In this document: positions 52,168 to 61,677 of the stretch, piece after piece | How the letters are laid out: the number at the start of each line of letters is the position of its first letter | How positions within the stretch are numbered: position 1 is the stretch's first letter | Assembly (NCBI GenBank): GCA_027494035.1 | Contig: JAOSJQ010000001.1 | Span: 1,488,001 to 1,552,000 of the forward strand | Direction of reading: 5' to 3' | Length of the DNA stretch: 64,000 bases | Source of the DNA: UTCFX2 sp002050125 | GTDB taxonomy: Bacteria > Chloroflexota > Anaerolineae > Anaerolineales > UBA4823 | Notes under the pieces: model-generated | The model's input: only the letters and a program-made list of their open reading frames with translations | Database searches by the model: none | What the model was told of the DNA's origin: nothing | Made by a program: the position numbers and the translations under genes

Positions 52168-53112
52168 TCAGGCAGTAAGCTCGAGGAGATGTTCGGGGCT
52201 GTCTTCCGGCGGCTCGGTGAGACGCCGGAAAGTCAGCGTCCAGCCGGATTGAACGTAGGAAACGAGCACGCCGCTCAAGATGACCAGGAACGGCAGGTAA
52301 CAAACCACCAGGACGCCCGAAACGATCGCGCCTGTGCCCAAAGCCTGCTTGGTCCCGCTGAGCAGGGCAATAAAAAGCGGCGCCAAAGCGAACAGCAGCG
52401 GCAGGCTGAGGATCAAACCTCCGATGAAGCGCACCCCCAGGTCCAGCACTAGCCAGACAACGGCGATCGGTCCCGGGTTGTCGCGCACGACCTCCCAGCC
52501 TCGTTGCAGCCCGGCGAAAATGCCCAGGTCCTCGGTAACGATCGCGATGGTCGCCTGATTGATGATGACATTGACCACGATGGCAAGCGGGATGAGCAGG
52601 CAAATCAACGGCAGCAGGCAGATCAGCCCGATCCCCAGTGTAACCACTGTCCCAAGGATCGCTACCACCACGCCGGCTGCGAACACGATGAAGACCAGGA
52701 TTCCGATCAGCAGATGGAGCAAGAAGACCCGCCAAAAATAGGGCAGGCTGCCGCGGAAAAGCGTCCCAAAGGGCAAACGGGCTTCGAGGTCCCGGTCAGC
52801 CAGAGCGGCGCCGTGGATCAACCCGATGGTACCGATGGTGCTCAGGAAGATCCCGATAACCACCAGGATCAAGACCAGGCAAATGGCTGCGATGATGATT
52901 GCCGTCCAGGCTTCCGCCGGGACGCTATCGAACGCGCGCTGCCAGGATTCGGGCAGTATCTGTTGAAAATTGGCGTCTCCGGTGTTTTTGCTGCTGCCAC
53001 CGCCGCCGCCACCGCTGCTGCCAGTGCAGCCGCTCAAGATTCCAAAGATCCAGAGCGCCTTATGCTTCCAGGTAATTTTCCACGAACGCGAAAGAACTTC
53101 AGCATAGTCCAT
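52168..53112 (-). CDS. Multi-pass membrane protein with N-terminal CxxSGGGGGG loop
   Basis: A 314-residue protein with about six TM helices. The N-terminus MDYAEVLSRSWKITWKHKAL followed by a hydrophobic helix and a long glycine-rich loop (SSGGGGGGSS) is a pattern I associate with a glycerophosphoryl-diester-phosphodiesterase-membrane-domain/DUF-type family common in Chloroflexi. No catalytic residues can be identified. It is separated by a terminator from the VWA-FHA gene and lies 30 nt from the guaA stop, so it may be part of the guaA transcript. Confidence 0.6.
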   Translation of the reverse strand: MDYAEVLSRSWKITWKHKALWIFGILSGCTGSSGGGGGGSSKNTGDANFQQILPESWQRAFDSVPAEAWTAIIIAAICLVLILVVIGIFLSTIGTIGLIHGAALADRDLEARLPFGTLFRGSLPYFWRVFLLHLLIGILVFIVFAAGVVVAILGTVVTLGIGLICLLPLICLLIPLAIVVNVIINQATIAIVTEDLGIFAGLQRGWEVVRDNPGPIAVVWLVLDLGVRFIGGLILSLPLLFALAPLFIALLSGTKQALGTGAIVSGVLVVCYLPFLVILSGVLVSYVQSGWTLTFRRLTEPPEDSPEHLLELTA

Positions 53113-53142
53113 TTTCGTTCTCCTCTCTGCATTGATCTACGA

Positions 53143-54705
53143 TTATTCCCACTCAATAGTTGCAGGGGGTTTGCTGGTAATATCGTAAACCACGCGATTG
53201 ACGCCCGCGACCTCGTTGACGATACGATTTGAGATGCGCGCTAGCAGTTCAGCCGGCAGACGCGCCCAATCTGCGGTCATGAAGTCCTCGGTCGTGACCG
53301 CGCGCAGGGCGATGACTTCGTTATACGTCCGCTTATCGCCCATCACGCCCACGGATTGCACGGGGAGGAGCACCGCAAAGGCTTGAGCTGTGCCGGCAAC
53401 TTGCTCGCCGCGCGCGTCCATGCGCAGCAGCCCAGCTACTTCCAGCTCGGCTCTCAGAATTGCATCCGCCTGGCGCAGGCGTTCGAGACGTTCAGCGGTG
53501 ACTTCCCCCAGGCAGCGCACCCCCAACCCGGGGCCCGGAAACGGCTGGCGCCAGACCATAGAGTGGGGCAGTCCAAGCGCCTCTCCAACCAGGCGCACTT
53601 CATCTTTGAACAGATAGCGCAGCGGCTCGACCAGCTCGAACGACATGTCTGCCGGCAGCCCGCCGACGTTGTGGTGGGTCTTGATCCGTTCGGCTTTGGC
53701 GCGTTCCGGCGCGGACGATTCGACCACATCCGGGTAAATCGTGCCTTGGACCAAAAAGCGCGGCAGCGAGAGCTGGCGCGCCTGCTCTTCGAAAATCCGG
53801 ATGAACAGCTCGCCGATGATGCGGCGCTTCTCCTCCGGAGCGGTTACGCCGCGCAGCGCCTCCAGGAAGCGGCTCTCGGCTTCAACGCAGATCAGTTCAA
53901 TCCCCAGTTGTTCCTGCAAAACCTGGCGAACCTGAGCCGCTTCCCCCTGGCGGAGCATTCCGGTGTCGACAAATACCGCGGCTAACTGGCACCCCATGGC
54001 TTTTTGGACCAACGCAGTGGCGACGCTTGAATCGACGCCGCCGCTCACGGCAGAGAGCACGTTTTCAGACCCCACCTGGCGGCGGATGCGCTCGAGGCTG
54101 TCGGCGATGATCGAATCCGGCGTCCATTCGGGACTGGCACCGCAAATCTCGATGACAAAGCGGCGCAGGATCTCCGCGCCGCTGGGGGTGTGATGGACTT
54201 CGGGGTGAAATTGCAAGCCGTAGTACTGCCGCTCGAGATCGCCGATAAACGCAACGGGTGAGTTGGCGCTGCGCCCAAGCACTGCAAAGCCCTCTGGGGG
54301 GGTCTCGATCCGGTCGCCGTGGGACATCCAAACGCGCTGATATCCCGGTTGGATGAGCGGGTTCTCGTGCAGCGTCTCGATCTCTGCCGGTCCATATTCG
54401 TGTTCCTGGGACGGCTTGACTGCGCCGCCCAGCGCGTAAGCCAGCGCCTGCATACCGTAACAGATGCCCAGGATCGGCAGCCCGGATTGCAACACGTAAG
54501 CGGGGACGAAAGGCGCCCCCGGTTCATAGACCGAGGCGGGTCCGCCGGAGAGGATGAAACCCTTGGGTTCAAGTTTCAGGACCTGCTCCGCCGCGGCGTC
54601 CCAGGGAAACAACTCGCAATAGACCTGCGCCTCGCGCACTTTGCGCGCTATGAGTTGGGCGTACTGCGAGCCAAAATCGAGGATAGCAATTGCGTCTTTC
54701 ATCAT
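53143..54705 (-). CDS. guaA: GMP synthase (glutamine-hydrolysing)
   Basis: A 520-residue enzyme converting XMP to GMP. The class I glutamine amidotransferase domain has the catalytic Cys in LGICYGMQAL and FHPEVHHTP for the His-Glu pair. The ATP-PPase P-loop is SGGVDSSVA (near 224). The C-terminal dimerisation domain ends NEVAGVNRVVYDITSKPPAT. Full length. It lies 12 nt downstream of xpt, so the two purine genes form an operon. Confidence 0.97.
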   Translation of the reverse strand: MMKDAIAILDFGSQYAQLIARKVREAQVYCELFPWDAAAEQVLKLEPKGFILSGGPASVYEPGAPFVPAYVLQSGLPILGICYGMQALAYALGGAVKPSQEHEYGPAEIETLHENPLIQPGYQRVWMSHGDRIETPPEGFAVLGRSANSPVAFIGDLERQYYGLQFHPEVHHTPSGAEILRRFVIEICGASPEWTPDSIIADSLERIRRQVGSENVLSAVSGGVDSSVATALVQKAMGCQLAAVFVDTGMLRQGEAAQVRQVLQEQLGIELICVEAESRFLEALRGVTAPEEKRRIIGELFIRIFEEQARQLSLPRFLVQGTIYPDVVESSAPERAKAERIKTHHNVGGLPADMSFELVEPLRYLFKDEVRLVGEALGLPHSMVWRQPFPGPGLGVRCLGEVTAERLERLRQADAILRAELEVAGLLRMDARGEQVAGTAQAFAVLLPVQSVGVMGDKRTYNEVIALRAVTTEDFMTADWARLPAELLARISNRIVNEVAGVNRVVYDITSKPPATIEWE

Positions 54706-54717
54706 ATTGTTTTCAAG

Positions 54718-55290
54718 TTACTCAGTAAAGCGGATGCAATCGTCTTCCATTGAAACGATGCACGCCAGCGATTCGATCGGCACGCCGAGATGAGCGAGAG
54801 CTTGGCGACCGCCTTCGAAGGACTTTTCGACCAGCGCGCCGATGCCGACCAGCCGGGCGCCGGCGGTGTTTGCCAGCCGCGCAAGCCCCAGGATCGTAGC
54901 GCCGCTCGCCAGGAAGTCGTCAATGATCAGGACGCGTTCGGCGCCTCCCAGGTATTCGGGTGAGACGATCAGTTCGACCGTGCGTCCCTTGGTGTGCGAA
55001 GGCGAGAGGGTCAAAAACACCTGGTCGGGCATCGTGATCGGCTTGGTTTTGCGGGCATAGACCACCGGCAAGCCCATGTGCAAAGCGGTCATCACGGCGG
55101 GCGCAATGCCCGAAATCTCGGCAGTCAGCACCTTGGTGGCGCCGACATCCCGAAAACGGCGCTCAAACTCGCGCCCGCAGGCATCCATCAAGGCGGGGTC
55201 AACCTGGTGATTGATAAACCCATCGACCTTGAGAATGCCGTTGCCCAGGTTCTTGCCTTCCTGTAAAATGCGTTCCTTGAGCTCTTTCAT
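54718..55290 (-). CDS. xpt: Xanthine phosphoribosyltransferase
   Basis: A 190-residue PRTase. The PRPP-binding motif VLIIDDFLASGATILGL lies near 125-141. The N-terminus MKELKERILQEGKNLGNGIL and LKVDGFINHQVDP are typical of the Xpt/Apt group, as is the C-terminal IVSMEDDCI. It salvages xanthine to XMP, which GuaA then converts to GMP. GGAGG precedes ATG 55290. No purine riboswitch was recognised in the 90 nt upstream. Confidence 0.92.
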   Translation of the reverse strand: MKELKERILQEGKNLGNGILKVDGFINHQVDPALMDACGREFERRFRDVGATKVLTAEISGIAPAVMTALHMGLPVVYARKTKPITMPDQVFLTLSPSHTKGRTVELIVSPEYLGGAERVLIIDDFLASGATILGLARLANTAGARLVGIGALVEKSFEGGRQALAHLGVPIESLACIVSMEDDCIRFTE

Positions 55291-55364
55291 GGAGCCTCCA
55301 GAGGGGGGATATCTGAGATATTAAGCGAAGCGGGTCGGTTCGTCAAGGAGAAAACAGGATGTGT

Positions 55365-55370
55365 TAAAAT
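55365..55370 (+). promoter_or_regulatory. -10 box of maf
   Basis: TAAAAT ending 8 nt before ATG 55379, so the transcript should be leaderless. It also shows that the GTG at 55361 is not the start. Confidence 0.6.
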
Positions 55371-55378
55371 ATCATCTG

Positions 55379-56128
55379 ATGTTAGTTCTGGCTTCCAATT
55401 CTCCGCGCCGCAAGCAACTTCTGACGATAAGCGGTTGGGATTTCCACGTGGCAGCGCCGAGCGTGGATGAAACCGTGCGCGCCGGCGAACCGCCGGACGA
55501 GTACGTCCGGCGTATGGCAGTGAGCAAAGCCCTGGCTGTGTTGGATGGGCCGCACTTTGGTTTGCCCGCTGATGCTGTAATCCTGGCTGCGGATACGGTC
55601 GTCGTCGATTCGATTTTCTGGCAGGGACCTGAAAGCCCTGGATCGGACGAACTGGAGATCCTGGGGAAACCCTCCAGCCCCAAAGAGGCGGAGGCGATGC
55701 TGCGGCGCCTGCGCGGGCGCACCCATCGCGTGTTCACCGGCTTGGCTGTGGCGCGCGCCAGCGACCGCCAACTGTTCAGCGACGTGGTGATTACCGAGGT
55801 CCCGATGCGCGCGTACAGCGACGCCGAAATTCAGATGTACATCGTGACCGGCGATCCTTTCGACAAGGCGGGTGCGTATGCGATCCAGCATCCGGTCTTT
55901 CGTCCGGTACAGAACTTGCAGGGTTGTTATACAAATGTCATGGGTCTGCCGGTTTGCCAGGCGGCGGAGTTGCTGGAACAAGCCGGGTTACCCCCTCCGA
56001 ATGATTTCGGGCGGAAATGCCAGTGGGCGCTCGATCACCCTTGCGAGATTTACCAAAAAGCCCTGGACATTGAGCGCCAACAGTCTTCTGCACCCCTGAA
56101 TAACGATGAAGCGCGGCTACCTGAATAG
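55379..56128 (+). CDS. maf: Maf family nucleotide pyrophosphatase
   Basis: A 249-residue house-cleaning NTPase. The N-terminal motif LVLASNSPRRKQLL is diagnostic; ILAADTVVV carries metal-binding Asp, and KPSSPKEAEAMLRRLRGRTHRV and GDPFDKAGAYAIQ complete the active site. It hydrolyses non-canonical dNTP/NTPs. An insert (WQGPESPGSDELE) follows the DTVV motif. It is about 50 residues longer than the common Maf, mostly at the C-terminus. Its stop overlaps the next gene by 23 nt. Confidence 0.9.
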   Translation: MLVLASNSPRRKQLLTISGWDFHVAAPSVDETVRAGEPPDEYVRRMAVSKALAVLDGPHFGLPADAVILAADTVVVDSIFWQGPESPGSDELEILGKPSSPKEAEAMLRRLRGRTHRVFTGLAVARASDRQLFSDVVITEVPMRAYSDAEIQMYIVTGDPFDKAGAYAIQHPVFRPVQNLQGCYTNVMGLPVCQAAELLEQAGLPPPNDFGRKCQWALDHPCEIYQKALDIERQQSSAPLNNDEARLPE

Positions 56129-58376
56129 ACCATTCCTCCTTTTACTGTCAGTCCTCCTCGTGCTGAGCGGGTGCGCGCCATATGCGTCCGCCGGACCTGG
56201 AGCAACGCTCCCCGCGGCTGCGCCGACCTCGCCCAGCCTGTATTCCAGCGCCGCGAATATCGAAGCGGTAAAGAAAGTTGCCGTGAAATATCTGGACGGA
56301 TGGACGCGGGACGATTATTCCAGCATGTACCCGTTGCTGACGGAACTGAGCAAGGACGCGATCAAGGCGGATGAATTCGCGCGCCACTACCAGGGGGTCG
56401 CAATCGAGGCGGCGTTGGGCGGCGTGGAATATGAGATCCGCTCGGTGTTGGTCAATCCGGATACCGCTCAGGTGCGCTACAGTGTGACGCTTGACAGCGT
56501 ATTGGTGGGGGACATTCAACGCGAAACGGTGATGAACCTGCGGCTGGAAAACGGAAACTGGAAAATCGAGTGGGATGACACCCTGCTCTTGCCGGAGTTG
56601 CAAGGCGGAAATTACCTTGTGATGAACCGCACCGGCTATGTTCCAGCGCGCGCAAATATCTATGACCGGATCGGGCTGGCGCTGGTGGCTCAAGCCGATG
56701 CAACCGCGATTGGGCTGCTGCCCGACGAGATTGATCCAGCCAGCGCCGATTCACTGTTTGCCACGCTGTCCGAACTGACCGGCATGCCGGTCAGCAACAT
56801 CCGCGCGCTGTATGAGAGCGCGCCGGCGGGAGCGGGATGGTATGTCCCCCTGGGCGAGGTATCAGCGGGGCTGGTTTCCAGCCAGTACAGCGCCCTTGCT
56901 AACCAACCGGGCGTCAGGCTGCGACCTTATAAATCGCGCTTCTACTTCGACGGAGGCATCGCTCCGCATGTGCTGGGCTATGTAAGCGCCATTCAACCTG
57001 AGGAGGTTGAAGAGTATAAGCGCCAGGGCTACCAGCAAGACGAGCGCGTCGGGCGGAGCGGGATAGAAAAGTGGGGCGAGGAGTATCTCGCCGGAAAGCG
57101 CGGCGGCGCGCTGTACGTCTTTAATGCGCAGGGGCAGCCGGTGACGCGGCTGGCAGAGGTGCCAGCTCAACCCTCGCAGGCGATCTACTCTACCATCGAT
57201 CGGGATTTCCAGGTTGCCGCCCAACGCGCCCTCGCGGGTTTCCGTGGGGCAATTGTGATCCTGGAGCGTGACACCGGGCGCGTTCTGGTGATGGTTTCAT
57301 CGCCGGGTTTTGATCCAAACGTCTTTGAACCGATCAACGCCAACAGCGCCCAGATGCGCTTTGCATTCGGGAGCGACCCAAACCAACCGCTTCTCAACCG
57401 CGCTACCCAGGGGCAGTACCCGCCCGGATCGATATTCAAGATTGTCACCATGGCAGCCGGTCTGGAGAGCGGGCAATTTACACCGGAGACGACCTATCAG
57501 TGCGGCTATTTCTTCGACGAACTGCCGGGAGCGCGTCTGCACGACTGGACGTATGATTACTTCCTGCAAAACGGGCATACCATCCCAAGCGGCTTGCTGA
57601 CCCTGCCCCAGGGGTTGATCCGCTCGTGCAACCCGTTTTTCTGGCACATTGGTCTCACGCTCTACAACGCCGGGCTCACAACTGCGATATCGGAGATGGC
57701 GCGCGGGTTTGGGCTGGGAAAGCCGACCGGCATTATCGGCTTGGATGAGGCAGCGGGACAAATCCCAGATCCTGTCAACCCGGTAGATGCGGTCAATTTG
57801 GCGATTGGGCAAGGGGACATGCTTGCCACGCCGCTGCAGGTGGCGAATTTTGTGGCGGCGGTTGGAAATGGCGGCAAGCTCTATCGACCGCAGGTAATCG
57901 AAAAGATCGCCCCCCTGCAAGGCAAGGAAATCCAGCAGTTCAAAGCCGAGTTGATCGGCAGGCTGCCTCTCGCGCCCGAAATGCTCGAAGTTATCCAGCA
58001 GGCTATGCAGGGAGTGATCCGCGGCGAGGCGCCGCGCGGAACCGCCTGGCACGTCTTCACGGGTCTGGACGTGCCGGTGGCGGGCAAAACTGGCACCGCT
58101 CAGGCTGCGAGCGGAGCGCCGCACGCCTGGTTTGCCGGTTATACGTTCGCCGAGCGCAAGGATAAGCCGGACATCGCTGGCGTTGTGCTGATCGAGAATG
58201 TCGGGGAAGGATCCGACTACGCTGCGCCGGTGTTCCGGCGCATCGTCGAGCTCTATTTCAGCGGTCAGCCGCAAAAGCTATACTGGTGGGAGTCTTCTTT
58301 GAACACGCCGATCACCAGCACCGTCACAACCGAAGGGACCGCTTTGCCGCCGCTGATCGTCCCGCCTGCGCCTTGA
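56106..58376 (+). CDS. Lipoprotein-type penicillin-binding protein (transpeptidase)
   Basis: A 756-residue protein. A lipobox VLSGCAPYAS at about 20-24 marks a lipoprotein. An NTF2/MecA-N-like domain (60-165) and a PBP dimerisation domain precede the transpeptidase domain with the active Ser motif GSIFK, the SCN motif in IRSCNPFFW and KTGTAQ. This layout resembles class B PBPs of the MecA/PBP3 (PbpC) type. It cross-links peptidoglycan, here anchored by lipid rather than an N-terminal TM helix. It starts within maf and ends 16 nt before rsgA. Confidence 0.88.
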   Translation: MKRGYLNRPFLLLLSVLLVLSGCAPYASAGPGATLPAAAPTSPSLYSSAANIEAVKKVAVKYLDGWTRDDYSSMYPLLTELSKDAIKADEFARHYQGVAIEAALGGVEYEIRSVLVNPDTAQVRYSVTLDSVLVGDIQRETVMNLRLENGNWKIEWDDTLLLPELQGGNYLVMNRTGYVPARANIYDRIGLALVAQADATAIGLLPDEIDPASADSLFATLSELTGMPVSNIRALYESAPAGAGWYVPLGEVSAGLVSSQYSALANQPGVRLRPYKSRFYFDGGIAPHVLGYVSAIQPEEVEEYKRQGYQQDERVGRSGIEKWGEEYLAGKRGGALYVFNAQGQPVTRLAEVPAQPSQAIYSTIDRDFQVAAQRALAGFRGAIVILERDTGRVLVMVSSPGFDPNVFEPINANSAQMRFAFGSDPNQPLLNRATQGQYPPGSIFKIVTMAAGLESGQFTPETTYQCGYFFDELPGARLHDWTYDYFLQNGHTIPSGLLTLPQGLIRSCNPFFWHIGLTLYNAGLTTAISEMARGFGLGKPTGIIGLDEAAGQIPDPVNPVDAVNLAIGQGDMLATPLQVANFVAAVGNGGKLYRPQVIEKIAPLQGKEIQQFKAELIGRLPLAPEMLEVIQQAMQGVIRGEAPRGTAWHVFTGLDVPVAGKTGTAQAASGAPHAWFAGYTFAERKDKPDIAGVVLIENVGEGSDYAAPVFRRIVELYFSGQPQKLYWWESSLNTPITSTVTTEGTALPPLIVPPAP

Positions 58377-58392
58377 GCCTGCCAAAACCCAC

Positions 58393-59352
58393 TTGAACGA
58401 CAGAACGAAAGGCGCTTCAGATAACGAACAAGCCAGCCTGTTGGAATCTGCGCTGACCGGGCTGGTCATCCGGACCCAATCCGGCTTCTTTACAGTTCAG
58501 ACCTCGACGGTCGAGGTTGTTTGTCAGTTGCGCGGACGCTTGAAAAAAGGACCCCGGCAGGGCGATGTGGCGGCTGTTGGCGACCGGGCGCGGATCACGC
58601 GGCTGGCTGACGGCTCTGGAATGATTGAGGAGATCCTGTCGCGCAAAAGTATGATCTCCCGCATGGCGCCCGACCCGCAAGGCGAATATCAACAGATCCT
58701 GATTGCTAACCCCGACGAAGTGGTGCTGGTGTTTGCCTGCGATCATCCCGCGCCGCGCTTTGGGATGTTGGATCGGTTTTTGGTGATCGCTGAAAAAGCG
58801 GGGGTGCCTGTAGTGATCGTGGCGAACAAGGTTGATCTGGTTGGGATGGATAATGCGCTGGAGCTCTTTGCGCGCTACGCTGCGATTGGGTATCCGGTGT
58901 TCTACACCTCTGTCAAGACCCCAAGTGGAATCGAAAGGCTGCAAGCTCAACTGGCAGGGAAGATCAGTCTGTTGACCGGTCCCTCGGGGGCTGGGAAATC
59001 GAGTCTGTTGAACGCGATTCAGCCCGGGCTGGGGCTGCGCGTGCGCCAGGTGAGCCGGGCGACCAACAAGGGGCGCCACACTACCGTGGTGCGCGAGCTT
59101 TTCCCACTCGAACAAGGCGGGTATGTGGCGGATACGCCCGGCGTCAAAGCCCTGGCGCTATGGGATGTGGAGCCGGAAGAACTGGATGGTTATTTCCCTG
59201 AACTGCGCCAGCGCGTTCCCCATTGTTTGTTCAGCGACTGCACCCATGTGCATGAGCCGGGCTGTGCGGTGCTGCAAGCAGTCAAGCTGGGCGAGATTCA
59301 CCCCGAGCGGTATCAATCCTACCTGCGCATCCGGTTTGGGGAGCAGGAATAA
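58393..59352 (+). CDS. rsgA: Ribosome small-subunit-dependent GTPase A
   Basis: A 319-residue circularly permuted GTPase with an N-terminal OB fold. G4 (VANKVDL) precedes G1 (GPSGAGKSSLLNAI), followed by the G3 motif DTPGVKALAL and the C-terminal zinc-binding segment CLFSDCTHVHEPGC. It assists late maturation of the 30S subunit. The start is TTG 58393; no strong Shine-Dalgarno is visible, so expression may depend on the upstream PBP transcript. Confidence 0.94.
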   Translation: MNDRTKGASDNEQASLLESALTGLVIRTQSGFFTVQTSTVEVVCQLRGRLKKGPRQGDVAAVGDRARITRLADGSGMIEEILSRKSMISRMAPDPQGEYQQILIANPDEVVLVFACDHPAPRFGMLDRFLVIAEKAGVPVVIVANKVDLVGMDNALELFARYAAIGYPVFYTSVKTPSGIERLQAQLAGKISLLTGPSGAGKSSLLNAIQPGLGLRVRQVSRATNKGRHTTVVRELFPLEQGGYVADTPGVKALALWDVEPEELDGYFPELRQRVPHCLFSDCTHVHEPGCAVLQAVKLGEIHPERYQSYLRIRFGEQE

Positions 59353-59434
59353 CGCAACGAGGCGGAGAAAAGAAAGCGCGCAGACCAGGTTTTAGCGCCG
59401 AATTTAACCCCGAATTGTCCGCTCCGACTACCAA

Positions 59435-59463
59435 TTGACAGCTAGATAGAATCCTCTTATAAT
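59435..59463 (+). promoter_or_regulatory. Perfect consensus sigma-70 promoter upstream of oppD
   Basis: TTGACA (59435-59440), a 17-nt spacer and TATAAT (59458-59463). Both hexamers match consensus exactly. The transcript would start near 59470 and carry a leader of about 230 nt before oppD. The rest of 59353-59696 holds no gene. Confidence 0.85.
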
Positions 59464-59635
59464 GCTTGGCACTGTTGACGCCAAATCACTTCCAACTCAA
59501 CCTGACGGGCAATTGCAAAAAAATTCTTATTGGTGGTTGATTTTGTGCGATACGAGCAAATAGTCAAGAAGAGGGGATTCTTTTGAACCTCTACACGGTT
59601 TCAATAGTAATTTTAAGTGGAGAAGTCCTTGTTTT

Positions 59636-59663
59636 AGCCTGATGACCGTCACAAGATCAGGCT
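59636..59663 (+). promoter_or_regulatory. Hairpin in the oppD leader
   Basis: AGCCTGAT (59636-59643) pairs with ATCAGGCT (59656-59663) over 8 bp, followed by TAAGTTTT. It is terminator-like but weak, 34 nt before the oppD start. It could be an attenuator. Confidence 0.4.
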
Positions 59664-59696
59664 TAAGTTTTCAAGAAGCGAGGAGAAGCGCCCTGA

Positions 59697-60707
59697 ATGA
59701 ACTCAAGCAACGGCCGCCAAACGATTCTCAAAGTTGAAGATCTGGTAACCCGGTTTAACACTCCGGAAGGCACAGTTTTTGCGGTAAATGGGGTCAGCTT
59801 CGAATTAGAGGAAAGTGAAACGTTGGGGGTGGTAGGAGAGAGCGGCTGTGGGAAAAGCGTCACCATGCTTTCGGTGATGCAGTTGATTCCGATGCCACCG
59901 GGAAAGATTGTCAACGGTAAAGCCTTCTTTCAGGGTAACGATCTATTGACGTTATCCCGGGAAGAGATTCGTTCGGTGCGCGGCTCGCAGATTGCCATGA
60001 TCTTCCAGGACCCGATGACTTCCCTCAATCCGGTGCTGACTATCGGCAAGCAAGTCTCCGAACCGTTAATGCTTCACATGGGGATGTCCAAGAAGGAGGC
60101 TGAAGAGCGCGTGGTCGAACTGCTGCGGCTGGTGGGCATTCCGGAGGCTGAAAAACGCCTGACGCAATATCCGCACCAGTTTTCGGGCGGCATGCGCCAG
60201 CGCGTGATGATTGCCATGGCGCTCGCCTGCAACCCGCAGATCTTGATCGCGGATGAGCCAACGACCGCCCTCGATGTGACCATTCAAGCCCAGATCATCG
60301 ATCTGGTCAAAAAGCTCCGTGATGAAATTGGCATGTCGGTGATCTGGATCACACACGACCTGGGGGTGGTCGCAGGAATGGCGCAGCGCATGTTGGTCAT
60401 GTACGCCGGTTATATCATTGAGCAGGCGCTGGTCAAGGAGCTGTATTCTAACCCGACCCATCCTTATACGCTGGGTCTTTTAGGCAGCCTGCCGCGCCTG
60501 GACCGCGGCGGCAAGCAACACAAGCTCAACGTGATCCCTGGCTTGCCGCCATTGCTGCTCGAAAAGCCGGTGGCTTGCCCGTTTCTACCGCGCTGCCCTT
60601 ACGCGTTTGAACGCTGTGCAGAAAACCCGCCGCTGATCGATATTGGCTTCAATCACCAAGCCGCCTGTTGGTGGGACGTTAAAGAGGGAAAACCGCGTAA
60701 TGTCTGA
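59697..60707 (+). CDS. Oligopeptide ABC transporter ATP-binding protein (OppD-like)
   Basis: A 336-residue ATPase. Walker A is GESGCGKSVTML, the Q-loop FQDPMTSLNPV, the signature FSGGMRQRVMIAMALAC, Walker B LIADEPTTALDV and the switch His THDLG. The C-terminal peptide-transporter extension has CPFLPRCPYAFERC, a Cys motif found in OppD/DppD (possible Fe-S). It powers import of oligopeptides or dipeptides. GAGGAGA lies before ATG 59697. It overlaps oppF by 8 nt. Confidence 0.92.
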   Translation: MNSSNGRQTILKVEDLVTRFNTPEGTVFAVNGVSFELEESETLGVVGESGCGKSVTMLSVMQLIPMPPGKIVNGKAFFQGNDLLTLSREEIRSVRGSQIAMIFQDPMTSLNPVLTIGKQVSEPLMLHMGMSKKEAEERVVELLRLVGIPEAEKRLTQYPHQFSGGMRQRVMIAMALACNPQILIADEPTTALDVTIQAQIIDLVKKLRDEIGMSVIWITHDLGVVAGMAQRMLVMYAGYIIEQALVKELYSNPTHPYTLGLLGSLPRLDRGGKQHKLNVIPGLPPLLLEKPVACPFLPRCPYAFERCAENPPLIDIGFNHQAACWWDVKEGKPRNV

Positions 60708-61677
60708 TAACAATGTCCTCCTGAGTGTGGATCATCTGGTGAAGCATTTTCCCATTATGGCGGGCGTCTTTCAGCGCCAGGTCGGCGTTGTGCACGCGGT
60801 GGATGGGATCACTTTTAACATCAAGAAGGGTGAAACGTTCGGGCTGGTGGGCGAGTCGGGCTGCGGCAAATCTACCGCCGGACGCACGATCCTGCAGCTC
60901 TACCGACCGACTGCTGGAAGCGTCGTTTTCAGCGGCGAAAATCTGGCGAAACTCAGAGGCGAGAGTCTGCGCCGCATGCGCCAGCGGATGCAGATGATTT
61001 TTCAAGACCCCTACGCCAGCTTGAACCCGCGCATGACGATCCGCGAGATCGTTGGAGAACCACTGGTCGTTCATGACATGATGAAAAGCAAAGAGATCGA
61101 AGATCGGGTCAACCAGTTGCTCGACCTGGTGCGGCTGAACCCGGGCTTTTCTTCGCGCTATCCGCACGAGTTCTCCGGCGGTCAGCGCCAGCGGATCGGC
61201 ATTGCCCGCGCCCTGGCGCTCAATCCGGATTTTCTCGTCTGTGACGAACCGATCTCAGCCCTGGATGTTTCGATCCAGGCTCAGGTGATCAATCTGCTCG
61301 AAGAGCTTCAAGAGCAGCTTGGTCTGACTTACCTGTTCATTGCGCACGATCTTTCGATGGTGCGTCATATCAGCACGCGCGTCGCAGTGATGTATTTGGG
61401 CGCCCTGATGGAGATGGCGCCGCGGGATGAGCTTTACGAACACCCGCTGCACCCCTATTCCCAGGCGTTGCTTTCTGCGGTGCCGGTGCCGGATCCGTTT
61501 ATCGAAGAAAAGCGCCAGCGCATCATCCTGGAAGGCGATGTGCCCAGCCCGGTCAACCCGCCTTCGGGCTGCCGGTTTCGCACGCGCTGCCCGCTGGCGC
61601 AAAAGATTTGTGCAGAACAGGTGCCTGAGTGGCGTGAAGTCGCCCCGGACCATTGGGTGGCGTGCCATTTGGTCTAA
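60700..61677 (+). CDS. Oligopeptide ABC transporter ATP-binding protein (OppF-like)
   Basis: A 325-residue ATPase, partner of the OppD-like subunit. The Walker A motif is GESGCGKSTAGRTIL, followed by FQDPYASLNPRM, FSGGQRQRIGIARALAL, VCDEPISALDVS and AHDLS. The C-terminal extension has CRFRTRCPLAQKIC. The ATG at 60700 overlaps the oppD stop, so translation is coupled. Permease genes are not between the ATPases and oppA and may follow outside the window. Confidence 0.92.
   Translation: MSDNNVLLSVDHLVKHFPIMAGVFQRQVGVVHAVDGITFNIKKGETFGLVGESGCGKSTAGRTILQLYRPTAGSVVFSGENLAKLRGESLRRMRQRMQMIFQDPYASLNPRMTIREIVGEPLVVHDMMKSKEIEDRVNQLLDLVRLNPGFSSRYPHEFSGGQRQRIGIARALALNPDFLVCDEPISALDVSIQAQVINLLEELQEQLGLTYLFIAHDLSMVRHISTRVAVMYLGALMEMAPRDELYEHPLHPYSQALLSAVPVPDPFIEEKRQRIILEGDVPSPVNPPSGCRFRTRCPLAQKICAEQVPEWREVAPDHWVACHLV

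Noticed and set aside
55291..55364. Purine riboswitch upstream of xpt
   Set aside because: The xpt-guaA leader is short and I could not see the conserved three-way-junction core of the purine aptamer.
57297..58274. 325-residue minus-strand frame opposite the penicillin-binding protein
   Set aside because: Antisense shadow of the transpeptidase domain; no motif or start signal.
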